Assembly (NCBI GenBank): GCA_025093985.1 | Contig: JACAAK010000007.1 | Location: forward strand, 930,001 to 994,000 | Length of the DNA stretch: 64,000 nt | Source of the DNA: Calvatia gigantea | Taxonomy: Eukaryota > Basidiomycota > Agaricomycetes > Agaricales > Lycoperdaceae | Direction: 5' to 3' | Shown here: positions 46,182-57,667 of the stretch, piece after piece | How the letters are laid out: every line of letters starts with the position of its first letter | Numbering within the stretch: the first letter of the stretch is position 1 | Notes under the pieces: generated by a model | The model's input: only the letters and a program-made list of their open reading frames with translations | Told to the model about the DNA's origin: nothing | Databases searched by the model: none | Position numbers and translations under genes: made by a program

Positions 46182-46694
46182 GGACGCGGTTTAGAAAAAG
46201 CCGGGTGAATGCGGGGTAGGCACCGTAGAAGACGGTGGTTGGCTGTGGCAGTGTGGTGTAACTGAATATATATGCATATATTAACGGAATTTCACCTGCT
46301 ACTCACAGTTTATTACGAAGTCTAAGGATAGACGAGTGGCATCAAGTGCATCTGCAGTTCAGCAGGGAGGTACATAGGTTTCGTGAGGATATTAGCAGAG
46401 AAGCAAGGGGGGCGTTCCCAGGTCTACATATAGGACTTCGGTGCCTTGAATAGGTTCCGGATAGCCGGAGAGCAGGAGAAGGCAGGGCTAAACCAAAGTC
46501 CAGGACTCCAGGAGTCCTCGGGGTGTGTTGTCCCTGTCAATTCAGTAGAGCAGGGAGGTAATGAACATTTAGGCAGCTGATGTTCTACCATTTACAGAAG
46601 TAGGAGGACTGGGTAGGAGGTGGCAGGGAAGGACTCGTATATATGCATGAAGAATGAGTGCAGGTTTGTACAAGTCAAAGAATGCTCGAGGCTG
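46182..46694. other. Convergent intergenic region
   Basis: Spacer between the 3' ends of the esterase and the ZZ-domain gene. It includes TATATATGCATATATT at 46266. No gene seen. Confidence 0.5.
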
Positions 46695-47445
46695 TTAATG
46701 AATCGTTGATGAAAATATTTGGGTGGTGGCAGACTCCACCACTCTCATCCCTACATTTCCTAAACTCTGGCCGACCCCATCCGTGGCGGGCTGAGGTAAG
46801 AACCCGTGGCGACAAACTTCAGGAATCGGAATGTTTGGCATCTTTATTTTCAACAGTGGATGGGTAATGGGATGTGCGGGTTTAGGACGTGCCTCGCAGA
46901 GGGCACAAAGGTCGAAGTCAGGGCAGTCAGGGTGCATACACTTAAATCGGACCCCATGGATAGGCCGTGTGCAAACTGCGCAACAATGAACGACGTTGTT
47001 CAAGGATGACGAAATCTAAACACTCACTATCACAATTGGCGGAGTGGAGAGCTTGATGAGAATTATCAAGTCTCTGTGCGAAGTAATCCGTGAGCATTAA
47101 AGGCAAATTTAAAAGGGATGATGATAGTCTTACAATGTGGTCCTCTGGGTGCCGTAACCTCGCGAAGTCATGACCAGGATGTCGCACTCCGATGATGCTT
47201 TTGTAAAGTAAGTACTGTTGAATCTTAATAGCCTCTTAGTGGCATTACCTGAAGCAATTCACGCAAGAATCAAAATCGGGGCAAGCCAAACATTTCTAAA
47301 TGGAATGGTTAGTTAGGTTTGAGAATGGACAAGCACCAACATAACGATCCCCGTGAATGAGTGTACTGCACAGGTCACAAGTGGCCTCATGAGGGGGCGG
47401 GACGGCCTGATTGGGTTTCCAAGTCGTGGTGGACGGATAAGACAT
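46695..47445 (-). CDS. Tandem ZZ-type zinc finger protein
   Basis: The start ATG 47445 begins MSYPSTTTWKPNQAV. The first ZZ finger has CDLCSTLIHGDRY spliced to KCLACPDFDSCVNCF, then HPGHDFARLRHPEDHI. The second has ANCDICTRPIHGVRFKC, then PDCPDFDLCALCEA and the closing His pair in AHPITHPLLKIKMP. The CxxC spacing and CPDFDLCxxC motif define the ZZ domain, a zinc-binding protein-interaction fold found in the autophagy receptor NBR1 and in other proteins. Only ZZ units and a short tail are present, with no PB1 or UBA domain, so it is not a complete NBR1. The stop at 46695 is in frame. Confidence 0.75.
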
Positions 47446-47766
47446 CAATTACGACGCGAGCACAGTGTCGCAGGGTAGAAAAAGCGGGCGGCAACGAACC
47501 TTCTGTCATTGGCCGAACTAATGATGGACGGTGATGGATTGGTGGTTCAGTAGCGGGTTTGTCCGTGTTTGGTACTTAGTCCTCTCTTGTTTGTTTGTAA
47601 CGCATGGCGTAGGGATGGCACTGTTGTGGCATGTTTTGACATAGTGCCTTCCATGATTTCCCCGCGCTTTGAGTTTTAACTGTCGCCTGGACATCTTATT
47701 TCTCCTCCACCACACACTCCCGGTCTCGTGTTTCCTCGCGACACCTGCCGCATACTGCCTCATGCT
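47446..47766. other. Divergent promoter region
   Basis: About 320 bp between the ZZ-finger gene (minus) and the FY-rich protein gene (plus). Likely a shared promoter; no element assigned. Confidence 0.45.
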
Positions 47767-50754
47767 ATGAACTTGGACACCCATAAGGACATCCAACTCG
47801 ACCCTTCACCCATTCCGGCACCCGGATCACCCTCAACCTCCCAATTCCAGAGCTCGACTAGCAATCAACAATTGGCAGATAACATTGAGAAAGAGGGAAA
47901 GAGGGTTTTTCGATCAGCCGAGGTATGTGGGCTTTTGTTTAATTCCCGTGGACGTGAGACGAAGCGTCCTTAAGCCCATCTCATGTCAGAAACATCAAAA
48001 GTCTGTTGACGTACAACGGTCAGAACGCCATGACCTTGACGCACAAGTGGAGATCGGGTGTGTCTGTGCTTTTATCTGGCATCATACTGTCCCTTAACTC
48101 TGACTCCCCCATGTTCTAGTCCCCGTCCGAATGCTGTCTCACTTCCGGATGATCGGTCTCGAGCAAATGTCTCGCTCAACAAGGCGGGTATCACGCAAAC
48201 CAATGGCAAATCTACCACAGAATATTCTCCTACTCTTAAAGGACGAGGTCAAATATGTCAGTTCCTTCTTGCTGCATCCGACTAAGCCTGAGACAAACCT
48301 TCTTTCAGATCATAAAGGAAATGCTGCCGAACCTTCCCAACAACCCAGAGAGGAATTGTCGGAAGCTTCTTCAGAGATTGTAAATTTAGCGCGGCCTAAT
48401 GACTACACAGAACCTTCCGTTAACCATTCCACCTCTGACCAGCCCACAAATGGCACAACGCATGCTGATGGCAATTCAACTGTGATTGCTCCCACATTTG
48501 TTGTATGCGTTTATCAAAATACTGCTTGGATGGAACGTTAATTTACTCTCTTTTAGGCTTCTAACGTAACACCTTCCTCTCGTTCTTCAACCCTCCCGGT
48601 CCCCGTGACATCTTTATCCTCCGAGAGTTCTCGAAGCAGCGTCGTCCAATCCTGACAATGATACCATGGTTGTTGATAACCATCAGCATGCGAGTTCAAA
48701 TTATACTCTGATCGATGATATTGAGCCTCTGGCGAAACGGACAAGATCACGGCAAAAGCGGCCTCCGGATTCCCTGACTAAAGAACCTCCGAAACGGGCT
48801 CGGATATCTTCAGACGCTCCCGAGGCTACTTCGCTCCTTACTACGAGTGTACACGGTGGTAGTAAGGTCGCTCAAGGTCCGAATTTGGCTTCTCCCCTCA
48901 ACCTAACCCCGTTTGCTAACAGTATCATAGACGGTGGCAAGGATATAAAAATGCACGATCTTTCCCCCGTGCCAAATGGTCCCTCGGCCCCTGTCAACCC
49001 GGGACTCTATGGTGAGGCGAACGTTGAAGCCGTACAGGCATCCTCATCCTTATCACCAGTGATTCATGGGGCGTCAGAACGGCCACCAACATCTTCCGTC
49101 CCAATCACAATCGACACAAACTTGAATTCTAATCTGGATCCGGCACTTGTCATTGCATCTAATTCCACTCGTCGCTCAACTGATTTCTCTCAGTCGACGT
49201 TAACTCCTAACAATCCCTCTGATCAGCCTACTGTCATTGGCGACAAAGTGGCTAAGCCAACCTCTTCGGGATCCGCAGAACAAGCAAAACCAACATCTAG
49301 CCCTAATTCACCCACTCCTGGTCTCGCCAATAACCCATACGCCGGGTTAAGTACTGCGCTATTAAAGGGAACAGCAGGCCCTAGTTACAACCCCTACAGT
49401 TTGTATTACGGACCTGGGACGCCAATCACCCCTCATACGCCAACGTATCCCTACCCTTACTTCTATCACCTTCATAGCCCCGTTTCAGCGCAGGCCATGT
49501 ATCCGACGAGCCCCAGTTTTGCTCCCTCTCCGACTACACAGAAATCACCCTCTGCTTCGAGTCCCAATTCGGGCGAACCTCAGCGCCAAAAACCCAAGCG
49601 ACTGAAGGCACATACAGTCACAAGCGGTAACCATAACATCCCAATCGTCCCGCGGGATAAGAAGGGAAAGCCTATGCTTCCCTTGAATGTGGGTATCATG
49701 ACGGTCATTGCGTTGGGCGAAGTGTGTATGCGAGAACACTTCCATACCGAACGGTATATATTTCCAGTTGGTTATGAGGTTACTAGGTAACCCTCTTCCT
49801 TCGTGGGCAGACCGAGTTATTAATAACAATTCCAGACGATATTTATCAACAATGGATCCCACTGCGGAGGTTGTGTATCACTGTACCATCCTTGATGGCG
49901 GTGATGGTCCTAAATTCCAAATAGTACCTTCAGATGCGCCCGATCGGACTGTGATAGCTGGTACTGCAACTGGTGCTTGGTCAAGTATCGTCAAACAAGC
50001 CAATGCTATCCGGAATCGTCAACATTCGAACTCCGTATCAGGTCCTGATTTCTTCGGACTGGGCCAAAATACAATTAAACATCTCATCCAGGAGCTTCCT
50101 GGGGCTGATCGTCTACGGGATTATGTTTGGCAAAATTTCATTGAGGGCGGGTGAGTAACACTATCCATTTATGTTCTAGCAAATCTAAAGATTTGCTGTA
50201 GTCCTCTTGGTGGTCGTCATGCTGCCGTCACTCCTGCCCTCCCTGAAGATTACGATTCCACTCTACCAATTGGCGCCCTGTATCCAGCTGAGCGAGACCG
50301 GTTAAAAAGGGAAGCCAGTTTAAACAATCCCCAGGGCCTGCGTCATTATCCTCAACACATAATTGCTCAGGCCGAAGCCCAGCGGAGACACGGATCCGCA
50401 CAGGGTAGCCCACAGTCCGGTCAGCAGGTCGCAACTCCTCATGATCAGCCCGAATCACTAGCTATGTCGCTCTCACCACCATCGGATCCTCGAATGCCAA
50501 TTGCAAACGGCCACGTCAGTACAACCTCTCCCCCTTCTCATCAACGACCTGCCGTCGCTCCAGCCGTTGTCCCTCAGGACCACCCACTGTCCCAATCCCC
50601 ACCAGTCCCTGCTGCCAACCCTCCGAATCTCCGGGCATCACCCTCCGCCGTTCCCACTACCATTGCAAGCATCATGAACGCCTACCCAATCCCCGCCCAA
50701 GCTGCTCCATCCGTCTCAACATCTGTATCCACTCCCACCCCGTCTTCTTCATGA
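47767..50754 (+). CDS. FY-rich (FYRN/FYRC) domain nuclear protein, TBRG1-like
   Basis: A long N-terminal region of low complexity (Ser, Pro, Thr, Asn rich) has a basic cluster LAKRTRSRQKRPP and PPKRARI that could act as nuclear localisation signals. Introns include a 45-base one ending at ACCATCAG before HASSNYTLIDD. The FYRN domain follows: LGEVCMREHFHTERYIFPVG then YEVTRRYLSTMDP, YHCTILDGGDGPKFQI. FYRC follows: SGPDFFGLGQNTIKHLIQEL then PGADRLRDYVWQ. Such domains occur in trithorax/MLL and JARID proteins; a stand-alone pair is seen in TBRG1. No SET or JmjC domain is present. The C-terminus is Pro/Ser rich, ending in TGA at 50752. A chromatin or transcription role is inferred. Confidence 0.82.
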
Positions 50755-51460
50755 ACTGTTGTCCCCAAGGCAATCTGTATCAGTAATCATCGCTGTTGCA
50801 TGTTCTCCTAGTCTCCGCATTATTTGAACTCCCTCTTCTGAATTTTCAATCGCCTCCTTGGCTTACATATCTACAAAATCCCCGAACGGTGCCCGTTTTA
50901 TGGACTCCCTGCGCGGGACTTTGATCCCCCTTCTCGTACAAATTGGTTTTGCTGTCTTGTCCGATTAACTTTTCCTTCATATTTTCCATCCTCAATTTCA
51001 GGATTCTTGTTTGTTCCTCTGGGTTTCATTTTGCGCCGTTGTAATGTTTTGAAAGAATACAGGTATCTTTCGTTTGCGCACGAATGGTTGAGTGCCGATT
51101 GTATCGTTATTTATCACCACCCCTTACCAAGTACTCGCCCACCCTCTCAATTTTCTCAGAAGCGCCATTTTTTTGGCACCTTTGACTTCAGAGAAAAGAG
51201 AGTCGAAAAACCACCGCTGATTAGGTTTGGCTGGGAGGTCATTTGGGGGCTAGATTGATTATGCACGAGTGGGTTTTAAGCGCACTCGCCTCGGTTGAGG
51301 AGGAGTTGTGCAAATGTGCGTGCCCCCGTGGGGACTTCGGCTGTCGCAAGGTCTGTGCTGGAAACGGAGTAGTATAGGGGGCATACATTCTACACAAGTT
51401 CGACGACATGGGGAAACGATAATGTCCAGGGCTATTCTTGTACAATATAAATACGCAGCA
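50755..51460. other. Convergent 3' region
   Basis: About 700 bp, pyrimidine-rich just after the FYR gene as in fungal 3' UTRs. No supported gene. Confidence 0.5.
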
Positions 51461-53003
51461 TTATAACTTTCCTTCATCCTTGGTGGTATCTCCGGCCTTT
51501 TCTTCCGCTCCCCCGATCCCCCCATCAGGCGAGGACGGCTCCGGTTTGGATATTTGCAAGACGCTGCCTTTGGGTTCAGGTAATGGCTTTCCGCCTTCCG
51601 AAGGTGGTTCTTCGGAAGAGATAGCCAGACTACGCTCGACTGCTGAAGTGAGCGTATCGACTTCGTCCTTGACCCTCTTATCCTCGTCCGCCCCGGCATC
51701 CTTGTTCTCTGCTTTAGCCTTCTCAGTTTCTGGTTTAGTCCTCTCAGCCTCCGCCTTGGCTTTCTCTTCCCTATCCAATTCGTCTTCGTCATTTTCTACA
51801 GTATCTTCCGTTGCCTTCCACAGCTCCTCTAACTCCGCCTCCCATCCCAGTTCTCGGCAGAGTGCCTTGACCATCTCGTCACATTTTCCGAGGAGTAGGA
51901 CATCGTCCGGGCGGTCGGCGAAGTTACCTACGCGTTCGAGGTTCACGAGGACTCTAGGACAGCCCCCTTCGACCATATCAGCGAGCATGGCGAAGGGATG
52001 GACAGTGAGAGATGTGCCCATGACGATGAGCAAGTCCGCTTGACGGAGGGTTGGGATGGAATCGATAAATTCGGGTGGAAGCTAAACGAAATGATCCATA
52101 TCTCAGTACACATCCACAGCAGTTGAAAATAAATAAACTAAGACACTTACTGCTTCTCCGAAAAATACAATGTCGGGCTTTTACAAGTCCCTCGACAACC
52201 CTCACACCTAGGAATCGTTTTCTCCTTGATGTGAACTTTGATGAGATCATCATCATATGGCGCTTCACAGTCGATACATCGTTGTGTAGCGAAACTTCCA
52301 TGGGCCTCGATGATTTTCTCACCAGGAACTCCAGCACGCCGCTCAAGTGTGTCTATGTTCTGCGTGAAGCACTTGAGGAGGAGACCTTTGTTATGCAAGA
52401 GACGGATGAAAGAATGTGTGATAGTTGGACGGAATTTGCCTGGGTAAAGTTCCTGTGCAAGGGTATAGACTAGACGGAAAAGTAGTCAATTAGGCGTAGC
52501 ATCAGGGGGCGATGAAAGCAGAACGGACAAGGAATTGGGTTCCTTCGGAAGAAGTTGATCTCGAATACAGCCTCGGGATGCGGGAGATTCAGCCTCGCGA
52601 GGTTCGACTACGCGCAGTCCTGTCAATAGCCTTCCAGTCATCCAATGTCGAAAACTCACATAGAGGCCTAGAGAGGGTGTTACCGCAATAGAAAATCGAG
52701 CGGATTCTGTGACATACCTGTTTTCGGTGACCTGAAATCTGGGATACCTGCCGAAGTACTGACCCCTGGACAACGTAATGTCACATTGGAAACCACTTGT
52801 CATCGACAAAATAGACCAACCTGCACCCAACTATACCCGTCATTCGTCAAATCAAGGGTGCACATTCGACAAGGACTGCCTCTTACCATCAGAGCGATGT
52901 TCTTGCATTTGTTGGACTTGATGTATTCTGCGAGACCTCGGATATCCTTGCTCTTCAAGATCTTCGGCTTCTGTGCGCGCTTCCACTTCCAGTGGTCACC
53001 CAT
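51461..53003 (-). CDS. HST2: Sirtuin, NAD-dependent protein deacylase (Hst2/SIRT2 type)
   Basis: The NAD-binding core is complete after splicing: the N-terminal exon MGDHWKWKRAQ to NKCKNIALM, a 10-base exon (52821-52830, TTGGGTGCAG) that supplies GAG, then VSTSAGIPDFRSPKT. Further motifs are NLARLNLPHPEAVFEINFF, FIRLLHNKGLLLKCFTQNID, the catalytic His in EAHGSF, two zinc CxxC pairs (CIDC and CEGC), FFGEALP, and MGTSLTVHPFA. The order and spacing fit the cytoplasmic/nuclear SIRT2/Hst2 class. The C-terminus has an acidic/basic helical extension rich in Glu, Lys and Ala (about 100 residues) before the TAA at 51461. It is intact and convergent with the FY-rich gene. Confidence 0.9.
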
Positions 53004-53331
53004 GATTCTACGTGTCTTCTGTTATTATCCGACAAGAATCCAGGTCCTGCTAGCAACCAAGAGTGTCCGGTGGGAGTGATCAGTTGATTAGGTCACTCGA
53101 ATGCCTTATTATTTATTGGGCCCGATCATTTCGCCTGTTTTTAGAGTTTAACGTTTACGTTTAACTTTGAAGCACCCCTGACTGTGGGTTACCAGAGCCA
53201 GTTAAACTTGAACATCCGAAATCTCATTGTTACAGGATATAGTCGGAGAAGGAGAAATCACTCGCGACTGAAAAAGCTGCTCAACACTACTGGTTTATAC
53301 GTATAACATCATTGTTACCATTTTCCCCTAC

Positions 53332-53597
53332 CCCACCTCCCTTCTTGTTCGACCCGATCTCCGTTCTTGAACATGTAAGGTCGCTTGAGTTCAGCTGCCT
53401 TGGTTTCTCCCGCAGATCCTTTCGGCGGTGGCACACCGATAATAGTATCTTGGCCTGTAAAATCCTCATGTAGGCATACCTGGGCAAAAAAGTGGTAACA
53501 TGAACTTACCGTGTTTCTGGGGGACGAAAGACATGAGGGAGAGTATTGGCATACGTGGTCGCCTGACAAACGAAGACGTTGTCGAGACTTGACATAT
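53332..53597 (-). CDS. Possible small two-exon protein, unassigned
   Basis: An exon starting ATGTCAAGTCTCGAC reads NVFVCQATTYANTLPHVFRP. It ends at a perfect GTAAGT donor (about 53509), and a 30-base pyrimidine-rich intron-like gap follows. The next stretch reads HEDFTGQDTIIGVPPP and RPYMFKNGDRVEQEGRWGRG with a TAA, but the phases do not match cleanly across that gap. Either the gene is broken or the splice sites differ. No family recognised. Confidence 0.3.
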
Positions 53598-53924
53598 AAT
53601 GGTTGAATGTAGACCGTGAGGGCTCATTTTAGTTGGATCATATTTCTGCCTTTCCTCGGGTGTGGCCTGGCAAAGGACCTGTCAGAAGGCGAAAATCAAG
53701 GCGTTTATGTTTGATTCACCTCCGGTCCTTTCGGAAGCGCACCACGCATGACGGAACCACTCGAGGAATTTCTTCACCTCAGGTGCGATACGAAGCGGGT
53801 CGATTTCTGAGCGATACCAGGAAAGTTTTACCATTATAAAGGGGGCGCTCATGAGAGGTTTTCTGACGCTTCGTCGCAGTCCCTTGGCCCTGTACTTATA
53901 TTGAAATTGAGTATCTCAAACAAT

Positions 53925-54560
53925 TTCTCAAAAAGTGTCGAACGTGCTCTTGCCTGCGACAGTGACCACTCCGTGCAATGCACTCGTATCATCATTTACG
54001 AATCCATTGACAGGGTCTGGATTTGGCTCATCGCATATTCTATCTCAATCGCCCTGGTCACCCAAGGATTCCCTGTTATCCCTCATACAAAACTTGTCAA
54101 AGGGCGCATCTCCTGTGGGCTCTTTGACTCCAAGGGTGTTCAGGCCCATTCGGCTCAAGGCAATCTGGAATTGCGCAACATTAACGCTTGGGATTTCAGC
54201 CGTCAATAATTGTAAGGTGGGACCACTTGCTTTCGCCTCATTAATCGCCAGCAGAATAATTTTGACGTCCTCGGAGCCTGTTGATTTGAACTGCTTGAGA
54301 GTCACCTTGAATGCTGCTACGTCGTTTATCCTAAAGAAGATGAAGTTTTCTGCCGCCTGTCGCAATATGTGAGAAGGGCGTTTCTCCCGCAATCAATATT
54401 AGGGACTGACTTTTGGAAACAAGTTTGTAGCGTCGCCCCAAACATCTCTGAGATCGGGTAACTCCTCACCGTCCGCCAGCGTATGGCCAGGTCGGGTCAG
54501 AAGAGGGACGATGGAAACGTCGGTAGAGGCTACTGAAGGTTTCAAAAGAGCATTGGGTAT
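53925..54560 (-). pseudogene. DyP-type peroxidase N-terminal fragment
   Basis: Minus-strand exons match the N-terminal half of dye-decolourising peroxidases (heme enzymes that use H2O2). They include LPDLRDVWGDATNLFPK, spliced to AAENFIFFRINDVAAFK, IPSVNVAQFQIALSRMGLNT and LGVKEP. After ESLGDQGD a TGA stands where a Trp is expected, and the same frame continues DRICDEPNPDPVNGF and LHGVVTVAG before another stop. The catalytic GxxDG region, the proximal His and the whole C-terminal half are absent nearby. It is a pseudogene with a nonsense codon and a truncation. Confidence 0.65.
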
Positions 54561-55904
54561 GAAGGTTTCCCATTATGTTGGGCGAAGCGAGTCATGCAAA
54601 CCTCCTGAAGTCGACATTATTTATAAACACACCCAAGTACGTCTGATAAGTACGAAAAACTGCAGACTTGCACGAAATTCCAAAGACCCCCAAATGATGC
54701 GCGGGCACTACTGAAATCATAGTGCCATTGAATTGGGGTGACTTCAAGTTCTGTTTTGTGGGAGCTACGGCCAATGTACCAATGCTCCGTTCTGGCTTTA
54801 ATGGAATGTGCGGGTTCAATTCCTGGATACCATGGCATTATTGTCGGATTGCCGGACCCGGATGCTTTGTAGCAAGTCAAGTGACAGAGTATGCAGAAAG
54901 TGTGAGGATCATTCTTATTGATGATCATGGCTGCAGACCAGGACCGCCAGTGTCAGAATCGTACAAACACGCACTGATCCGAGCCCGATGGACCCTTTCT
55001 TAGATTACAAGGAGATAGACACATTGTTTTGTAGCTCGCTCACTCCTTTAGATAATACTTACTATAACGGACACCTTTCACTCACTTAAGTACCATAGCA
55101 CTGCCAACGTTTTGCCTTAGCCCCGTATCCCATACGAGTGACTGAGTCTAGCATCTTTACATGTGGGATGGCGTCAGAGACGAGAAAATACCATGCGCCT
55201 CAGTTCTGTTTGGTTGGGTTGGGTTAAGTGCTTAAGTGTCGATCACTCTTCGGTGACGATTCAGTGCTGTCAAGCCAGCATTCATTTACAAGGTACGTCA
55301 CCCGCGCACTAGCCAATTTTTTGAGAAAAACCCGGTGAAGCGAAGAATGCCGCTCATCGACGAGACGCCACTGAGGAATGACATCTACCCATATGGCAAA
55401 TTACAGGATTTTAATCTTAATCTTCTTGTGCGCAGAGGCCATACCATGTTTGGGGTGTAGTCACTTTGATTATTATCACCGCGTTTTAGTACTTGTATAC
55501 TTTTGGCGGTATGGAAACGCAAAGTTCGCCACCAACGCGGTGTTCACAACATGATTCATCCGCTCGCTTATTACGCTATTCTACTCATCAAACTTCTGGG
55601 CTAGGATTCTTTTGACGGAACAGGACATAATTGAATGTCGATTAATTGGTTCATTTTTTTTTCACTGGGGTTGGAGTTGTTCGGTAGCCACTTCCGAATG
55701 TGGTCCCATGATCGGCCAAGTATTTGTTCGATTACAGATCTCGTACAAGGGAACCGGTATGGTGGATAGAGTATTGCCTATTTTCTCCTCATACGACATT
55801 TCTGGACGACGTTTTTGACCTTTTACACAATACGTAACAGTCAGTCCTCTAGCAGGTCGGGGTGGGAATTTACCTGAGCAAGACTAATCGGCTGCAGGTG
55901 GGTG

Positions 55905-55966
55905 TACGGAAGCCCATAGGGACCAGGTCTAAGTTTGCACGTAGCGAGCTGTATATGGCTTGTGGG
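55905..55966 (+). mobile_element. Solo end of the TIR element
   Basis: TACGGAAGCCCATAGGGACC and the following 42 bases, up to ATATGGCTTGTGG, match the terminal 62 bp of the right end of the element at 28125-28947. No matching opposite end is seen nearby, so this is a truncated copy or an old remnant. Confidence 0.65.
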
Positions 55967-56932
55967 TGGGTGGCATGTTCCGACTGAACGCCCCCCGCCA
56001 AAAAGTAATAATGAATTTTGTTTCCCTGGTTCTGTCGTTGGATTAGTTGAAACGTATGAACGAGAGATTTAATGACGATTCGCGCTTGTTGAATGTTTGG
56101 TCACGCTTCTTCAAGAGTCCCCGTTTTAAACTAGATGTCAGCGGTCCGATTGACCGTCGAATTCGCTGCATGCATGTCATCGGCAACCAAAACGCCTGTT
56201 TCACGTAAATTCGCTGTGCCGTTCCTTCGCGGTGGCATCCGGGGCCAATTTATCGTTTTGTGCTAACAAATAGATGTGGGTTCTGTATTGAGTGACTGAG
56301 CGCTCAGGATTCTATTGCGGAGCCATAAACCAACGGAGGCAAATTTTGGGAACACTCAATTTGAAAAATCCCCCTCCTCATCACGGAAGGACCTAGCCCC
56401 GATGAAGGATAGGTCAGGATATTTGTTACCCAATTCTTCTTGTTTGCCTGTCATAAGAACCCTGTGCGTTCTGTGTTTTTCGGCAAGGGTGGATGCGTAA
56501 GGTGATAGACAACTTACCTTGTAATATTTAGACAAAGTAGGTTCGCAGGCAAGCACATACTTTGGGCGGTGCCACGGAGCGGATCGACTTGTGAGCAATG
56601 TCAGGAAAGTTTTACCAACACGGAGAGTCGGTGCTCGTGAGAAGGGCAACCCTTAGGAAAGCCATCCCCGCCTATAAGGTCTTCCCCAATACCGTGAGGA
56701 GGCGGAGTTGGTAATAAGGGTTGTGACCTTTGTCACCTTGCCGTTCCACTTCGCATTCAAAGCATCGGCCAAGGTGTCGCTTTGACCCTCAGCCCGTCGC
56801 CACCGCCTGTCGCGGTTAAACTTTCGAGGTTCTCAGCGAGATTTCCGGGGTTCGTACTAAACGGATAACCCCGTGCGATAAATGTCTTCCCCGACTCTGC
56901 GGAGTAAGAGGGCTCTCTCGGATTGAAATGGT

Positions 56933-57250
56933 TCAAGTCTCTGCCAAACGACATCGAACCGTGGGAGTATAAGCGGGGAAAGTAATAATAGCTTGGTCAA
57001 AGGGCCGGTTGTCGCGGAGAGCAACAAGGTCAGATCTGAGGTCGAATGGGATGAAGCAATCTATATTGAAGAATGTAGTGCGGATCTGGTTGTTGGTTTC
57101 CTTTTGGGCAATATCAATGTATGACATCCGGGAGCCATACCCGAAGGAACAAGACATTAATGCTTTGGGGTGTAAGGGAACCTTGTGGACTCCCGCGCAA
57201 GTGGATTTACTCACAGACAAGCCCCAGAGGTAAAGCAGACCAACCAACAT
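56933..57250 (-). pseudogene. Possible relic paired with the fragment at 61453-61746
   Basis: A minus-strand open stretch starts LLYLWGLSVSKSTCAGVHKV and then PLHPKA. The sequence at 61453-61746 has LLDLWGLPMRKSIRPEVYKI then PLRP. Both lie divergently upstream of an amine oxidase copy, so they were duplicated with it. The second copy also reads GSAVWQRWNLEE, reminiscent of ricin-B-type beta-trefoil repeats. Identity is uncertain. Confidence 0.3.
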
Positions 57251-57667
57251 GACTATTGTTCGAAACTTTGGGAATCATACATCCTGCCAGAGAAGCATTT
57301 TATGAAGTGTACTGTAAGAAAATTGTGCAGGGGTGGCAAGGATTCAAAACCCGACGATGACTCGTGGTCATGGATTCCTGTCGTTTAGCCTCAATGCTTA
57401 ATTCTTTCCACGTTCTTTCCCCACATTAATTAATCTCTGCATCCGAAGAAGAATGACTGCAAAAGTGCATTACACCATCACGGCACTTAACAGCCAGCTC
57501 ACTTGATATTACGTTGTTTGAATCCTTCCCTTTACCCGTTAGTATGGATCGTCCGAACCCCATCCCTTGCGCAGAGACGTGCGCTCGGTGGTACCAGTTC
57601 CCCACGGGCGATTCTCCTTATAACCCAAACAATATCTGCCCAGGTTGAGACACCTTCAGTCACAAAA

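Larger units (their letters stand above)
54561..57667. other. Gene-poor decayed region
   Basis: No intact gene. Contents recognised: a solo transposon end at 55905-55966, a short stretch at 56565-56640 vaguely like 53785-53860 (shared CAGGAAAGTTTTACCA), and a possible lectin-like relic at 56933-57250. From about 57240 to 57667 the sequence parallels 61735-62204, the upstream region of the second amine oxidase. Confidence 0.45.

Noticed and set aside
54780..54850. GGTTCAATTCC resembling a tRNA B box
   Set aside because: The only A-box-like sequence is about ten bases away and no cloverleaf forms, so neither a tRNA nor a SINE is supported.
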